A DNA stretch of 36,972 nt from Planctomycetaceae bacterium (GCA_021732845.1 JAKFUF010000110.1:1-36972), one strand, 5' to 3'; positions 18,105 to 27,240 are shown, counted from the stretch's first letter. The notes: a model not told the origin generated them from the sequence alone. A program made the numbers and translations.

Positions 18105-19184
18105 ATGAACGTTAAGCTTGCATGTCTGGGCCTTGCATTCATGATGTGCCTTTCCGGTTGTTTGTATGAGATTCGCGATGACATCGATGAATTCGCAATT
18201 ACGACCCAGAATCGCATTCTGGCCAGTCGGGCGTGGCGGAGAAACTGTGAAGTTCACTCGGAATGTGCGTACCGGCACGATCTGAAGGCCGGATTCCTGG
18301 CCGGATATGCCGCGATCATCAATGGCTCCCGTGGTTGTCCGCCAACCATTCCCCCCCGCAAATACTGGGACGCCGTTGCCGATCCATTGGTGATGCAAGC
18401 CCGGACGGAGTGCTGGTTCCAGGGCTGGTCCTATGGGACCATCGCCGCGGAATCTGACGGAGTGGCCGGGCTGCACCGGATCGTCACCCGGGGCGGTGGG
18501 CAGCAACTGGAGTTATTGCCGGTTGCCGCCATGCCGGAGGAGGCATTTGAATCCCCTGCGGGCGACGGTGACGACCCTGAAGTTCCAAGTGCGCCCCCTG
18601 AGGTTTCCGAACCGCCTCAGCCTGCCGATGTCACCGGCAAGTCGAATGTCACGACCGAACGGGGATTGTCCGAATTCAACAGCCCGAATGCGGTCCGAGG
18701 TGACGCCGATGCCCCGCCGCTCACCATCGAAAAGTGCGCGCATGAGAGCCACACAGGGCGCGAAACCAGCGAGATTCACTTGGATCACAAGCACCGCCAG
18801 TCCTTGAAGGCGGGAGTTGCCTCCACCCACACTGCGGTCAACAACGGGTCCGATTGCCGCCGGCCGACGCCCCTCCAGCGCAGGCTTCGGGATGCCAGAT
18901 CTGGTTCAACGCTGGTGAAGGCCAAGCCGGCGTGCCAGTACCAGGACCTGTCAAGCGAAGCCATCCCGGCGGAGTCTGCCGCCCTGGACGGGCTGCTCCC
19001 ACCTGCAACACCTGGCTGTCGTCCGCAATTGGAGTCGCTGCTGGTGGATGACGAATCGACATGGACATCAGAATCGCCCATGAGGGCGGTAGATGAACAG
19101 GAGATTCCCTCCACACCCCTTGAGGATGCCGGACACTCACGGCTTGCCGATGAGCCAGGTAGGGCGAAAGTCACAAACGAGTGA
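18105..19184 (+). CDS. Planctomycete-type lipoprotein with internal duplication
   Basis: This 359-residue predicted lipoprotein has residues 1-19 as a signal peptide with lipobox LSGC (acylated Cys19). The first repeat, about residues 57-182, contains DLKAGFLAGYAAIINGSRG, CPPTIPPRKYWD and CWFQGWSYGTIAAESDGV. I know this combination (short DF-x-GF-x-GY motif, CPP-x-PP-RYW, W-x-G) from planctomycete lipoproteins near polysaccharide genes; their function is unknown to me. A diverged second copy follows at about 229-358. The start was chosen for the signal peptide; the open frame runs 35 codons further upstream. It lies 70 bases before the Wza-like gene, so an accessory role in export at the outer membrane is an inference from position. 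Confidence 0.78.
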   Translation: MNVKLACLGLAFMMCLSGCLYEIRDDIDEFAITTQNRILASRAWRRNCEVHSECAYRHDLKAGFLAGYAAIINGSRGCPPTIPPRKYWDAVADPLVMQARTECWFQGWSYGTIAAESDGVAGLHRIVTRGGGQQLELLPVAAMPEEAFESPAGDGDDPEVPSAPPEVSEPPQPADVTGKSNVTTERGLSEFNSPNAVRGDADAPPLTIEKCAHESHTGRETSEIHLDHKHRQSLKAGVASTHTAVNNGSDCRRPTPLQRRLRDARSGSTLVKAKPACQYQDLSSEAIPAESAALDGLLPPATPGCRPQLESLLVDDESTWTSESPMRAVDEQEIPSTPLEDAGHSRLADEPGRAKVTNE

Positions 19185-19254
19185 TGCTGACACTGAAAAA
19201 ATGCCCCGACCTTTCGGTATCGGCTCACCACACTTCTCTTGAGTACAAGCCATC

Positions 19255-20652
19255 ATGCTGCCTGTTGCCACAGCTTCAACACGAAGGTGGATTCAGAATG
19301 GTTGTCGGCGAACGGCTGGCGTCGTCCTTCGCCTCATTGTCGCGCTTGCTGTGGGAGCCACGGCTGGCTGCAGCAGTTTGAACATTCTGACAGGCGTTCC
19401 TGCGGTTCCCGCGCACCGGGTGCCGCCAGAATTTATGGCGCGGCCGCGCGCCGACATGCAGGAAATCACCCTGGCCCGGCTCCGGCAAAACCCGCCAAAG
19501 GTCTATCAACTTGCGCCCAACGATGTACTTGGCGTCTACATCGAAAATGTCCTGGGACAACCGGATGTTCCCCCGCCCGTGAATTTCCCGCTCGACAGCA
19601 GCAAGCCTCCATCCCTCGGCTTTCCAATTCCAATCCGGGAGGACGGAACCGTTGCCCTGCCGCTCGTCGAGCCGATTCAGCTGACAGGGCTCACTCTGAC
19701 GCAGGCGACCGACGAGATCCGCAAGGCATACACCGTCAAGCAGAAGATCCTTCCCGAAGGCAAGGACCGGATCATTGTCACGCTGCAGCGACCCAGGGAA
19801 TACCGCGTGCTGGTGGTGCGGGAGGAGTCGGGCGGTTCCCAGTCATCGGGAGGGCAGGGTCGGCAGGGAGGCGGCGGCCAGCAGGTTTCATCCAAACGCG
19901 GCGCGGGCTATGCCGTCAACCTGCCGGCCTATGAAAATGACCTGCTGCACGCGTTGACTGAGACCGGGGGCCTGCCCGGGACGGACGCCGAGAACGACAT
20001 CTTGATTTTTCGAGGCGGATTCACCGACGCCGTCGAACGAGACCAGTTGATCGCCCGGATCAAGAGCGGCAAAGACCCTTGCCTGTGCGAGCCTCCGCTG
20101 CCGGATGAAAAGAACGTGGTGCGGATTCCACTGCGTTTCTTTTCCGATCAAGTCCCCAAATTCAAGCAGGACGACATCATCCTCAACAACGGCGACATCG
20201 TCATGATTTCGTCGCGTGATCGGGAAAAGTACTACACCGGCGGGGCAATTACAGGGGGTGAGTTCCTGCTGCCACGAGACTATGACGTCAACATCCTGCA
20301 GGCGATTGCCATTGCCGGAGGGCGCATCGGTTCCGGTGGGACCGGGATTGGGCAGGCTGGCGGCAACAGCGGCGGCGGGGGCTTTGGTGGCGGGAGCGGA
20401 GGAGGAGGAGGCATCGCCCCATCACGAGCAATCATCCTGCGGAAAACCTGCAACGGCGGACAGATCCCTATCCGGGTTGATCTCCGCAAGGCCCTGTCCG
20501 ATCCCTCACAGCAGATTTTGATTCAGCCAGAAGACACGATTATTGTTCAATACACATTTGTTGAAGAGGCGTACAACGCCCTCCTTAGACTGGTGCAGTT
20601 CAACTTCCTCTTCAACGGCCTCTCGGGCAGCGGGAGCGGGAGTGGAAGGTAG
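19255..20652 (+). CDS. Polysaccharide export outer-membrane lipoprotein (Wza-like)
   Basis: This 465-residue export protein has a hydrophobic signal segment at about 23-38 ending in a TAGC lipobox-like site (Cys39), then a Poly_export domain (YQLAPNDVLGVYIENVLGQ) with DGTVALPLVEPIQLTGLTL. Downstream are SLBB-type segments (YENDLLHALTETGGLPG, PRDYDVNILQAIAIAGG, LIQPEDTIIVQY). By family knowledge it forms the outer-membrane channel through which capsule or EPS leaves the cell, in contact with the Wzc-type kinase. Two glycine-rich insertions are unusual: about residues 193-210 (GGSQSSGGQGRQGGGG) and 360-385. The protein ends in a Gly/Ser tail. The gene follows the lipoprotein and precedes the epimerase. 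Confidence 0.9.
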   Translation: MLPVATASTRRWIQNGCRRTAGVVLRLIVALAVGATAGCSSLNILTGVPAVPAHRVPPEFMARPRADMQEITLARLRQNPPKVYQLAPNDVLGVYIENVLGQPDVPPPVNFPLDSSKPPSLGFPIPIREDGTVALPLVEPIQLTGLTLTQATDEIRKAYTVKQKILPEGKDRIIVTLQRPREYRVLVVREESGGSQSSGGQGRQGGGGQQVSSKRGAGYAVNLPAYENDLLHALTETGGLPGTDAENDILIFRGGFTDAVERDQLIARIKSGKDPCLCEPPLPDEKNVVRIPLRFFSDQVPKFKQDDIILNNGDIVMISSRDREKYYTGGAITGGEFLLPRDYDVNILQAIAIAGGRIGSGGTGIGQAGGNSGGGGFGGGSGGGGGIAPSRAIILRKTCNGGQIPIRVDLRKALSDPSQQILIQPEDTIIVQYTFVEEAYNALLRLVQFNFLFNGLSGSGSGSGR

Positions 20653-20822
20653 CGGCGGTGGGTACTCCGAGTCCAGAGCCAACAGATGGCCCAACCGGAT
20701 TTCCGATGAACCGGCCAAAACAACGAAATCATTTCGCGATTTTCAGGAGACTGATGGCGAATTAACCGCCTCGGTCGTGGCCATCGAAAAAGAATTTCGA
20801 GCGAATCTCACTATCTAAATAT

Positions 20823-21884
20823 ATGCAGCGTTTGGTCATCACCGGCGGAGCCGGCTTTGTGGGCTCGAACCTGGCAGTCCACCTGCAGGAACTGGGGACC
20901 GGCCTGCAGATAACCTGCGCTGACAGCCTCAAGCGGCGCGGATCGGAACTGGCATTGCCGAGGCTCAGCCGGCACGGCATCGCCTTTTGCCATCTCGACG
21001 TGCGCTGCCCCGAAGATTTTGAACGCCTTCCCGCATTTGACCTGCTGATTGACTGCGCTGCCGAACCCTCGGTCCATGCAGGAATCGGTGAATCGCCGTT
21101 GCATGTCCTCAGTCCGAACCTGATCGGCACGATTCATTGTCTGGAAGCGGCGCGAAAGCAAAATGCTGCCTTTCTGTTTCTGAGTTCGAGCCGCGTCTAC
21201 CCGATCACCGCCGTCAATCAGCTGGATTTCATCGAAGCCGAGTCGCGTTTCTCGCTCACCGGCCAGCAGAAACTGTCTGGCAGCTCGGCGGCGGGGATCA
21301 ATGAAGACTTCCCGTTGACAGGTGCCCGCTCGCTGTATGGAGCGACCAAGCTGGCCGCGGAATTGTTGATTCAGGAATACGTCTACAGCCACGGAATGAG
21401 GGCGGTGATTAACCGGTGCGGAATCCTGACCGGCCCGTGGCAGATGGGCAAGGTCGACCAGGGTGTGGTGACCTACTGGATGTCGCGGCATCTCTTTCAG
21501 CGGGAACTGCTTTATCTGGGCTACGGAGGCACGGGCAAACAGGTCCGGGATCTGCTGCACGTCTCCGATCTTGCAGCTTTGATCGTCAAACAGATGCAAC
21601 ATGTGGCTGGCTGGGATGGTCAGATTTTCAACGTTGGCGGCGGTTTGTGCTGTTCACTGTCCCTGAAAGAGCTGACTGAACATTGCCAACGTCGCACCGG
21701 CCAGCAAGTCCCAATTTCGGCTGTACCGGAAACCGCCGCCACTGACATCCGCATTTACCTGAGCGATTGCTCGCGCGTGCAGACTGTCTACGACTGGCGG
21801 CCTGCCCACACCGTGGACACGATTCTGGACGATATTTACAGCTGGTTGGTGGAGCACCGCGCACTGCTGGAACCGATGCTGTAA
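20823..21884 (+). CDS. NAD-dependent nucleotide-sugar epimerase (SDR family)
   Basis: This 353-residue extended short-chain dehydrogenase starts with the NAD-binding glycine motif ITGGAGFVGSN at residues 6-16. Acidic residues at the end of beta-2 (CADSL) fit NAD use. The catalytic serine region is FLFLSSSRVYP and the Tyr-x3-Lys pair is SLYGATKLAAELL. The closing region YGGTGKQVRDLLHVSDL is typical of nucleotide-sugar epimerases and dehydratases. The whole most resembles CDP-paratose 2-epimerase-like enzymes, but substrate cannot be set from sequence. It would supply an activated sugar for the polysaccharide. It lies 170 bases after the export gene and converges on the wzc-like gene; no clear Shine-Dalgarno sequence is visible. 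Confidence 0.88.
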   Translation: MQRLVITGGAGFVGSNLAVHLQELGTGLQITCADSLKRRGSELALPRLSRHGIAFCHLDVRCPEDFERLPAFDLLIDCAAEPSVHAGIGESPLHVLSPNLIGTIHCLEAARKQNAAFLFLSSSRVYPITAVNQLDFIEAESRFSLTGQQKLSGSSAAGINEDFPLTGARSLYGATKLAAELLIQEYVYSHGMRAVINRCGILTGPWQMGKVDQGVVTYWMSRHLFQRELLYLGYGGTGKQVRDLLHVSDLAALIVKQMQHVAGWDGQIFNVGGGLCCSLSLKELTEHCQRRTGQQVPISAVPETAATDIRIYLSDCSRVQTVYDWRPAHTVDTILDDIYSWLVEHRALLEPML

Positions 21885-21981
21885 GTGCCGAGGATGGCGA
21901 CTTCACGTTCTGGTTTGGTTGAGCGTCGGACGCACTTCGACGGCTCATTCGGCTAGGAGGGTTGTGAAGTACGCCGTGGCG

Positions 21982-22315
21982 ATGAAGACTCCCTTCGCGC
22001 CTATGGGCAGGCGTTGATTGCCGCCGTGGCTCAGACTCTGTCCCTGGTCGATGCGCAGATCCAGGCGGTCATTGAGGCTGGAAATCAGCACGTCCAATAT
22101 GTGCAGGCGGTCGACGCCACCGGGGAAGGCTCTGCAATCGCTCTACGCTTCCGACCCTCTGGTGCTCGCGGAGATCCGCGAAGGTGACCGCAGCCATGAC
22201 ACACGCGTTCATCGGGCAGCTGGGCGCGGAACTCACGCTTGGTGAGGCGTCGCTCTATCTGCTTGAAATGCCCCCGATTTCACTTGGCATATTTGCCGTT
22301 TCGTCATCCTCATAA
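21982..22315 (+). pseudogene. Remnants of two small unknown genes
   Basis: From ATG 21982 (MKTPFAPMG), after a one-base shift, the plus strand reads ALIAAVAQTLSLVDAQIQ then AVIEAGNQHVQYVQAVDATG. After a second shift it reads KALQSLYASDPLVLAEIRE. A second short frame starts at ATG 22196, MTHAFIGQLGAELTLGEASL, and runs into the 3' end of the opposing kinase gene, stopping at 22315. Both look like genuine protein sequence from a compact two-gene set, but I do not recognise the family. They may derive from a mobile or phage-like element. The second frame overlaps the wzc-like gene by 61 bp. Confidence 0.45.
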
Positions 22316-24504
22316 TATCCGCCATAGCCGTTGCGTCCATAGGCGTACTTGTAGCCATCAACACTGTAGGCCCCGTAGTTGTAACTGCCCCCCGCCTTGG
22401 CGCTGATGCCGTTCACCACGATTCCGATCACCGGAGCCCCGATGGCCTTTAGCATGTCGGTTGCTTCTATCGAGTTCTGGCGTCCGTTCTTCCGGATGCG
22501 CATCGCGATGATTACGCCGTCAACTCGAGCCGCCACGGCAGCGGGGTCCGAGACCGCCAACAGGGGGGGGGTGTCGACGATGACGTAGTCAAACTTGGCC
22601 TTCAGGGCCTCGAGCAGCTCCGCGAAGCGGGGCTGCGAAAGCAGTTCCGATGGGTTAACGGGTCGCGGGCCGCTAGTGAGCAATGACAGGTTGTTCAAAC
22701 CGCATTCCTGGGTCACGTCTACCAAATCAATGTCGCTGGTCATCAGTGATGACAACCCATGGTCATTGTCGACCCCAAACAGCTTATGCACACGCGGCCG
22801 ACGGAGGTCCGCGTCGAGGAGCAGGACTCGCTTTCCAGATTGGGCAATCACGACCGCCAGGTTCGCGGCAAGCGTCGATTTGCCATCAGAAGGGTCTGCG
22901 CTTGTGATTTGAATCACTTTGTGCCGTTCACCGTTTGTGCAGAAAAACAGGGCATTGCGAACTCCACGAAATGCCTCGGCGGTCACTGACCGCGGACGCA
23001 GATGGGTGCACAGCGACCCGTCGATCGTTTGGTTTTCGGACGTCTCGATCCGAATCGGTGGGACGTGTCCTATCACTCGTAGACCGAGCGACTTGCTGAT
23101 ATCCAACGAGTTTCGGAAGCTTTTGTCCGCAACTTCCAACAGATAGGAAAGCGCCAGCCCGGAAAAAATGCCGCAAAACGCGCCCAGTATGATCGTTTTC
23201 AAAAAATCCGGCCCGGTTCGCCACCCAAAGGGGGCTGGTGAAATGATCTGAATTCGATACCCACCACCATCTTGGATTAGCGACACTTCCTGAAGCCGCT
23301 TCACAACTACATCGAACAGGCTCTGGGTGCGCTGAATGTCGTTGCGAAACCTTTCATCGTCCGATTCATCGACCGAAAGTTTCCGCGCCTCAGTTTCTTC
23401 CTTCGCGAACAACTTATTGAGTTCAGATTCCTTTTCAGTGTTGGTTTGTAGTTCCTGTCGAAGCGACTCCAGATACACTGAAACGAAGTCCTTTGAGGCA
23501 CCTGCGGTCACTGGATTATTATCACCTGTCGGTCCAGCGGTGTTCGTCAAAAACGCCCGGGTGATGGCGATTCGCTTCTGAATGCCACGGACTTTGGGAT
23601 GGTCAGATCCGAGATTCTCAAGCAGCAGTTGCTCTTCCAGCAGCATCGGAAACAGTTCGCTGGCGACGGATTTGGTCTGCGTGCCCGTGCCGGCTTGGAC
23701 CTTGTCAAGCATCAATGACAAGGCTTCACGACTTCCCCCCTGCTTCATCGCCATCTCGATGGCGCGCAATTGTGCGCTCGTCTGGGTCCGCTCAATCAAC
23801 AATTGCGAGCGCGCACTCTCAATTTGCGTGAGGCGGTCGGCATGCACATTAATCGATGAGTCCTTGCCCTTTCGAACTAGCCGAGATGTATGCTGCCACT
23901 CGGAGAACGCGGACTCCTTTTGTGCAAGTTGTTCCAGCAGTGCGTCCTTCGCTTGACCGATGAGTTCGACGGTTTCCTTTCCCAAGCTTTGACGTGTGTC
24001 ACCAAGGAACTTCTCGTAGCTCTGGGCGACGGCATTAGCGACGAGTTGACAGTCGTGGGGATCCCCTCCAGTATAGGTGATGTCCAGCATCATCGCCCCC
24101 TCCTCAACCACCCGAATCGACAGCCCCCGGATGATTTGTTCCTCGCAGGCTGTCTCATCCTTCGACAGAGACGAGAGATCCGACAGGTTGTGGAACTTGA
24201 CGGCGGAACCCACGATGAGCGGACTGCGAACCAGCAATGCTTGATTTGCAATCCCATCCACCAGACTACTCGCCCCAACTCCGGTGATTGGCAGACTTTT
24301 GGGAACATCCCGAATCACCATCACTCGGGCCGTTGACGAATAGGTTGGCAGAACCCTGCTGAAATGCAGGTAACCGAGCCCAACTCCAATCAACGCGATC
24401 ACCGCCACTAACCACTTGCGGCGCCACAGCACCCGGCCAATGGAGGCACCTTCCGGGGTGTCTGTGTCCTGCGAGCCAAATTCAGCCCCCTCCACATGCG
24501 CCAT
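22255..24504 (-). CDS. Wzc-type polysaccharide copolymerase with BY-kinase domain
   Basis: This 749-residue inner-membrane protein controls chain length and export of EPS. TM1 is at about residues 29-47 (KWLVAVIALIGVGLGYLHF), followed by a long coiled-coil-rich periplasmic part. TM2 is near residue 435 (IILGAFCGIFSGLALSYL). A cytoplasmic tyrosine kinase follows: Walker A SADPSDGKSTLAANLA near 535, Walker A' VLLLDADLRRPR and Walker B YVIVDTPP. The tail holds a cluster of about ten tyrosines (SYNYGAYSVDGYKYAYG and following), the expected autophosphorylation sites. ATG 24504 has a GGAG 11 bases upstream and a natural N-terminus; the frame also has a TTG at 24531. It is the last gene of the minus-strand block, separated from the glycosyltransferases by transposase debris, and may therefore have its own promoter. 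Confidence 0.93.
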   Translation of the reverse strand: MAHVEGAEFGSQDTDTPEGASIGRVLWRRKWLVAVIALIGVGLGYLHFSRVLPTYSSTARVMVIRDVPKSLPITGVGASSLVDGIANQALLVRSPLIVGSAVKFHNLSDLSSLSKDETACEEQIIRGLSIRVVEEGAMMLDITYTGGDPHDCQLVANAVAQSYEKFLGDTRQSLGKETVELIGQAKDALLEQLAQKESAFSEWQHTSRLVRKGKDSSINVHADRLTQIESARSQLLIERTQTSAQLRAIEMAMKQGGSREALSLMLDKVQAGTGTQTKSVASELFPMLLEEQLLLENLGSDHPKVRGIQKRIAITRAFLTNTAGPTGDNNPVTAGASKDFVSVYLESLRQELQTNTEKESELNKLFAKEETEARKLSVDESDDERFRNDIQRTQSLFDVVVKRLQEVSLIQDGGGYRIQIISPAPFGWRTGPDFLKTIILGAFCGIFSGLALSYLLEVADKSFRNSLDISKSLGLRVIGHVPPIRIETSENQTIDGSLCTHLRPRSVTAEAFRGVRNALFFCTNGERHKVIQITSADPSDGKSTLAANLAVVIAQSGKRVLLLDADLRRPRVHKLFGVDNDHGLSSLMTSDIDLVDVTQECGLNNLSLLTSGPRPVNPSELLSQPRFAELLEALKAKFDYVIVDTPPLLAVSDPAAVAARVDGVIIAMRIRKNGRQNSIEATDMLKAIGAPVIGIVVNGISAKAGGSYNYGAYSVDGYKYAYGRNGYGGYYEDDETANMPSEIGGISSR

Positions 24505-24584
24505 TGCCACATCTGCTCCAGATAAAATCAATAATGTAATAGCTGGTTAAAATCAGACCATTTTTTGGCGGTATGGCACTTTGG

Positions 24585-24603
24585 TCGACCGGTGCCCGGT
24601 CGA
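24585..24603. repeat. Perfect 8-bp inverted repeat upstream of the wzc-like gene
   Basis: TCGACCGG-TGC-CCGGTCGA lies about 80 bases before the start codon of the wzc-like gene. It has no T-run and is a candidate operator or 5' leader hairpin. An AT-rich stretch between it and the gene (24521-24570) is the most promoter-like sequence here. Confidence 0.4.
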
Positions 24604-25057
24604 GTTGCCCTTTTCGCCCTCGTTCTGATCCAAATTGAGAATGAAGTTGATCTTGCCACCCGACGGTCGATTCTACAGTTGTCAGCAATGCTTGTAAAAG
24701 AGAATCACGGGACAGTTCGGGGAGAATGACAAATTAGCATCACCAGCCAGTTTTCTCTTAACATCCTTGAAGATTGACAGTTACATGCGTAAAAGCCGCT
24801 CGCATGACTGCCCCAATCTTGGTGCGTGCGCCGGCAGGGAAATTCCAAGTTTCGATCTCGAGGCGGTCGATTTTCGAGCGATTGCATACCCTATATTTCT
24901 GTCGAGTGTGCTACCCGTGTGGACTGCTACACCCGTAAACTGCTCGTAGCAAGTCATTTATGGCCGACTTTGCGCAACCATTCCCCGAACTCGCAGCGTT
25001 TACGTCAGATGGAGGACGATGGCCGAGCCTGACGGATGGCCAAGGTGGTTGCAACAC
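24604..25057. other. Intergenic region between the wzc-like gene and ISL3 debris
   Basis: This moderately AT-rich stretch contains no recognised coding sequence. The open frame entering the ISL3 remnant begins at 24960, but its first ~33 codons show no transposase similarity, so the element is truncated on this side. It probably contains the promoter for the wzc-like gene on the minus strand. Confidence 0.45.
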
Positions 25058-25735
25058 CACGCGGCAGGTGGACGTGGGCTTTGCCGACCCGCACAAGCGG
25101 CACACCCGGCAGTTTGCCCGGTACGCCCTGGAACTCACAAACTCGATGACGATTCAGGACGTGGCGCGGCACCTGCAGGTCGGCTGGGATCTGATCAAGG
25201 ATCTCAAGAAGGAAGACCTGGAGCGGCGGTACGCCAGGCCCGCGCTGCGGGATCTGAAGCACATTGCGATTGATGAGATCTGCATAGGCGGCGGGCACCG
25301 GTACCTGACGGTGGTCCTGGACCTGAAGACCGGGGCCATCGTGTTCGTGGGCGAGGGCAAGGGGGCCTCCGCACTGTGGCGGTCGACATGTCCCCGGCCT
25401 TCACCAAGGCGGTCCGCGAGAACCTGCCGGACGCAACGCTGGTCTACGACCACTTTCACATCATCAAGCTCTTCAACGAGAAGCTGACCCAGCTCCGCCG
25501 CGACCTGCACCGGAGCATCACCGATGTCATGCAGAAGAAGGCCCTCAAGGGGGTCCGCTGGCTGCTGCTGAAGAACCCCGAGAACCTAGATGACACGAAG
25601 GGGGAAAGCCGGCGGCTGCGGGAGGCCCTGGACCTGAACGCCCCGCTGGCCACCGCCTACTACCTCAAGGAAGACCTGCGGCTGCTGTGGTCCCAGCCGG
25701 GCAAGCGCGCGGCTGGGAAATTCCTGCCCCACTCG
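25058..25735 (+). pseudogene. ISL3-family transposase remnant, truncated at both ends
   Basis: The plus strand reads FADPHKRHTRQFARYALEL, an HTH part (NSMTIQDVARHLQVGWDLI) and the first catalytic block HIAIDEICIGGGHRYLTVV then LDLKTGAIVFVGEGKGASAL. A gap of roughly 15 residues plus a frame change follows at 25375. It then reads VAVDMSPAFTKAVRENLP, LVYDHFHIIKLFNEKLTQL, KGVRWLLLKNPENLDD and NAPLATAYYLKEDLRLLW, after which similarity stops at about 25735. The N-terminal zinc finger and the last ~100 residues with the final catalytic glutamate are missing, so it is inactive. No terminal repeats are visible. It sits between the wzc-like gene and the glycosyltransferase genes, in opposite orientation to them. 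Confidence 0.85.
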
Positions 25736-25862
25736 TCGGATAGAACTATCCAGAGACTATCAAACTACGCGCGCAATTGCCGGATGAACCCGAATTGATG
25801 ACTCCGCAAATCGCGAACAATGCAGATTTCGCGCGAAGAAGAGCTACTCGGAGGGTGGCCTG

Positions 25863-27240
25863 TCACTTACCTGCATTCCCCACCTGTGCGAGTGGCTCGA
25901 ATAAGCGCAGCAACTTAGCTTGGCTTTCGTTGACGAGCCTCTGGTTCACTGGCAATCCATTGTGAAAGGCATGGCGATAGGTCATTTTAACGGTGCCATC
26001 ACCGTAAGCTTCGCTGAACAACTTGCCTGACATCGAGATTCGACTGCTGTAGCCCAAAGCAAGAATCCCAAGAGTGAAGTACCACAGGAGATAGAGTCGT
26101 GCCATGACCCTATACACCTGGCCAAAACCTGAAAATTCGTGAATGGCTTCAAAGAGCATCACCGCCAGTATGGGAAGAAGTGGGATCCAGAACCTCCCGT
26201 CAATGTGCGGCCAACAAAAAATCATTGCAGCGTACCAAAGCAAGTTTACCACAAGAGGAACAAGGTGTGGCGTTCTCAATGACAGATAGGCATCACGCAA
26301 TACTGCAATCCAACCGCAAAAGCCAGCGACATACACAAGCGGTAGAACCCTGGCTGCCTTCGAGTCTGGCACATTGACAAATGTTTGCCCAAACTCATTC
26401 AGGCGGAACTGAGAATTCTGCATAATGACCTCCACGGGGCCTCGTGTTGCATATCGATTCATGAACGACTGGAAATAGCTTTGAGGAAGCACGAATTGTG
26501 CCTTGTACCATTCACTGGTTTTCAAAAATAAAAAGCCCAACGCCACCCCCCCCCCCCACCAACATGAAAATCGTGAGTGCAACATAGCTCGAGTGTTTCC
26601 TAAGCAAAAGTTCTAATGTGGGTGTCACGATGTGTCAGCGCCACGGTCACTAATGCCGGGAACAGCGCGATTCCGACGGTTTGAACTTGCAGAGCCAAGC
26701 AGCTCATTGCAAATGCGGTTAGGAAGTGGAGCCACTTTTGTGCTCCGTTCCCGCAGTAGAATCGACACGCAAAATAGATTGCAGCCGACGAGAATGCGAA
26801 ATACAGCATGTCAGTGAGGGGCAGTGTTACGTGCTTTATCAGAATAAACGAGCAAAGGACGAACAAAATCTTTAAAAGATAGTCACTTGCACTACGGCGG
26901 AAGTCACTGAAGGGGATAATAAAGACTAGTCCGGTGGCAAGGCATCCGATATTAGCGCGACAAGTGAACTACTGTTTGCAATGCCGGCACGCAGCATCAC
27001 TCGCACCACCGCCGGGTATCCATTCGGGAACTGATCAATGTTGCCGTCTACCAAGTAGCCTTCCCCGGCGTGTGCAGACGCCGCCATGGACAGTAGTCGC
27101 GTAGAGTCGGTGTTGAGGCGCAAGGGTGATAACATTTGCAGGCAATAGCATGCTGCGATCAATGCTGTCAATGTGCCCAGTCGATAGTGAACAGGAATCG
27201 CAATTTGTGACAAGCGGTTTTCGGTCACGCATATCTCCAT
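25863..27240 (-). pseudogene. GT-C-like polytopic membrane protein, frameshifted
   Basis: Three minus-strand frames join into one protein of about 455 residues. From ATG 27240: MEICVTENRLSQIAIPVHYR, a first TM and LNTDSTRLLSMAASAHAGEG then FPNGYPAVVRVML. After a shift near 26945 comes NIGCLATGLVFIIPFSDFR with several TMs. After a shift near 26625 comes TPTLELLLRKHSSYVALTIF. The G12 tract at 26546-26557 leads into the last frame, VALGFLFLKTSEWYKAQ to WPHIDGRFWIPLLPILAVML, stopping at 25863. An early D-S motif, many TMs and a DGRFW-type motif resemble GT-C (GT39-like) lipid-linked-sugar transferases, but the assignment is tentative. As written the protein is not made whole. Confidence 0.7.
26546..26557. 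repeat. Homopolymer tract of 12 C (G on the coding strand)
   Basis: Inside the GT-C-like gene, 12 consecutive G on the coding strand fall exactly where the reading frame changes. With 11 or 14 G the two sides would be in one frame. This is either a decay or sequencing slip, or a phase-variable switch. Confidence 0.85.
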
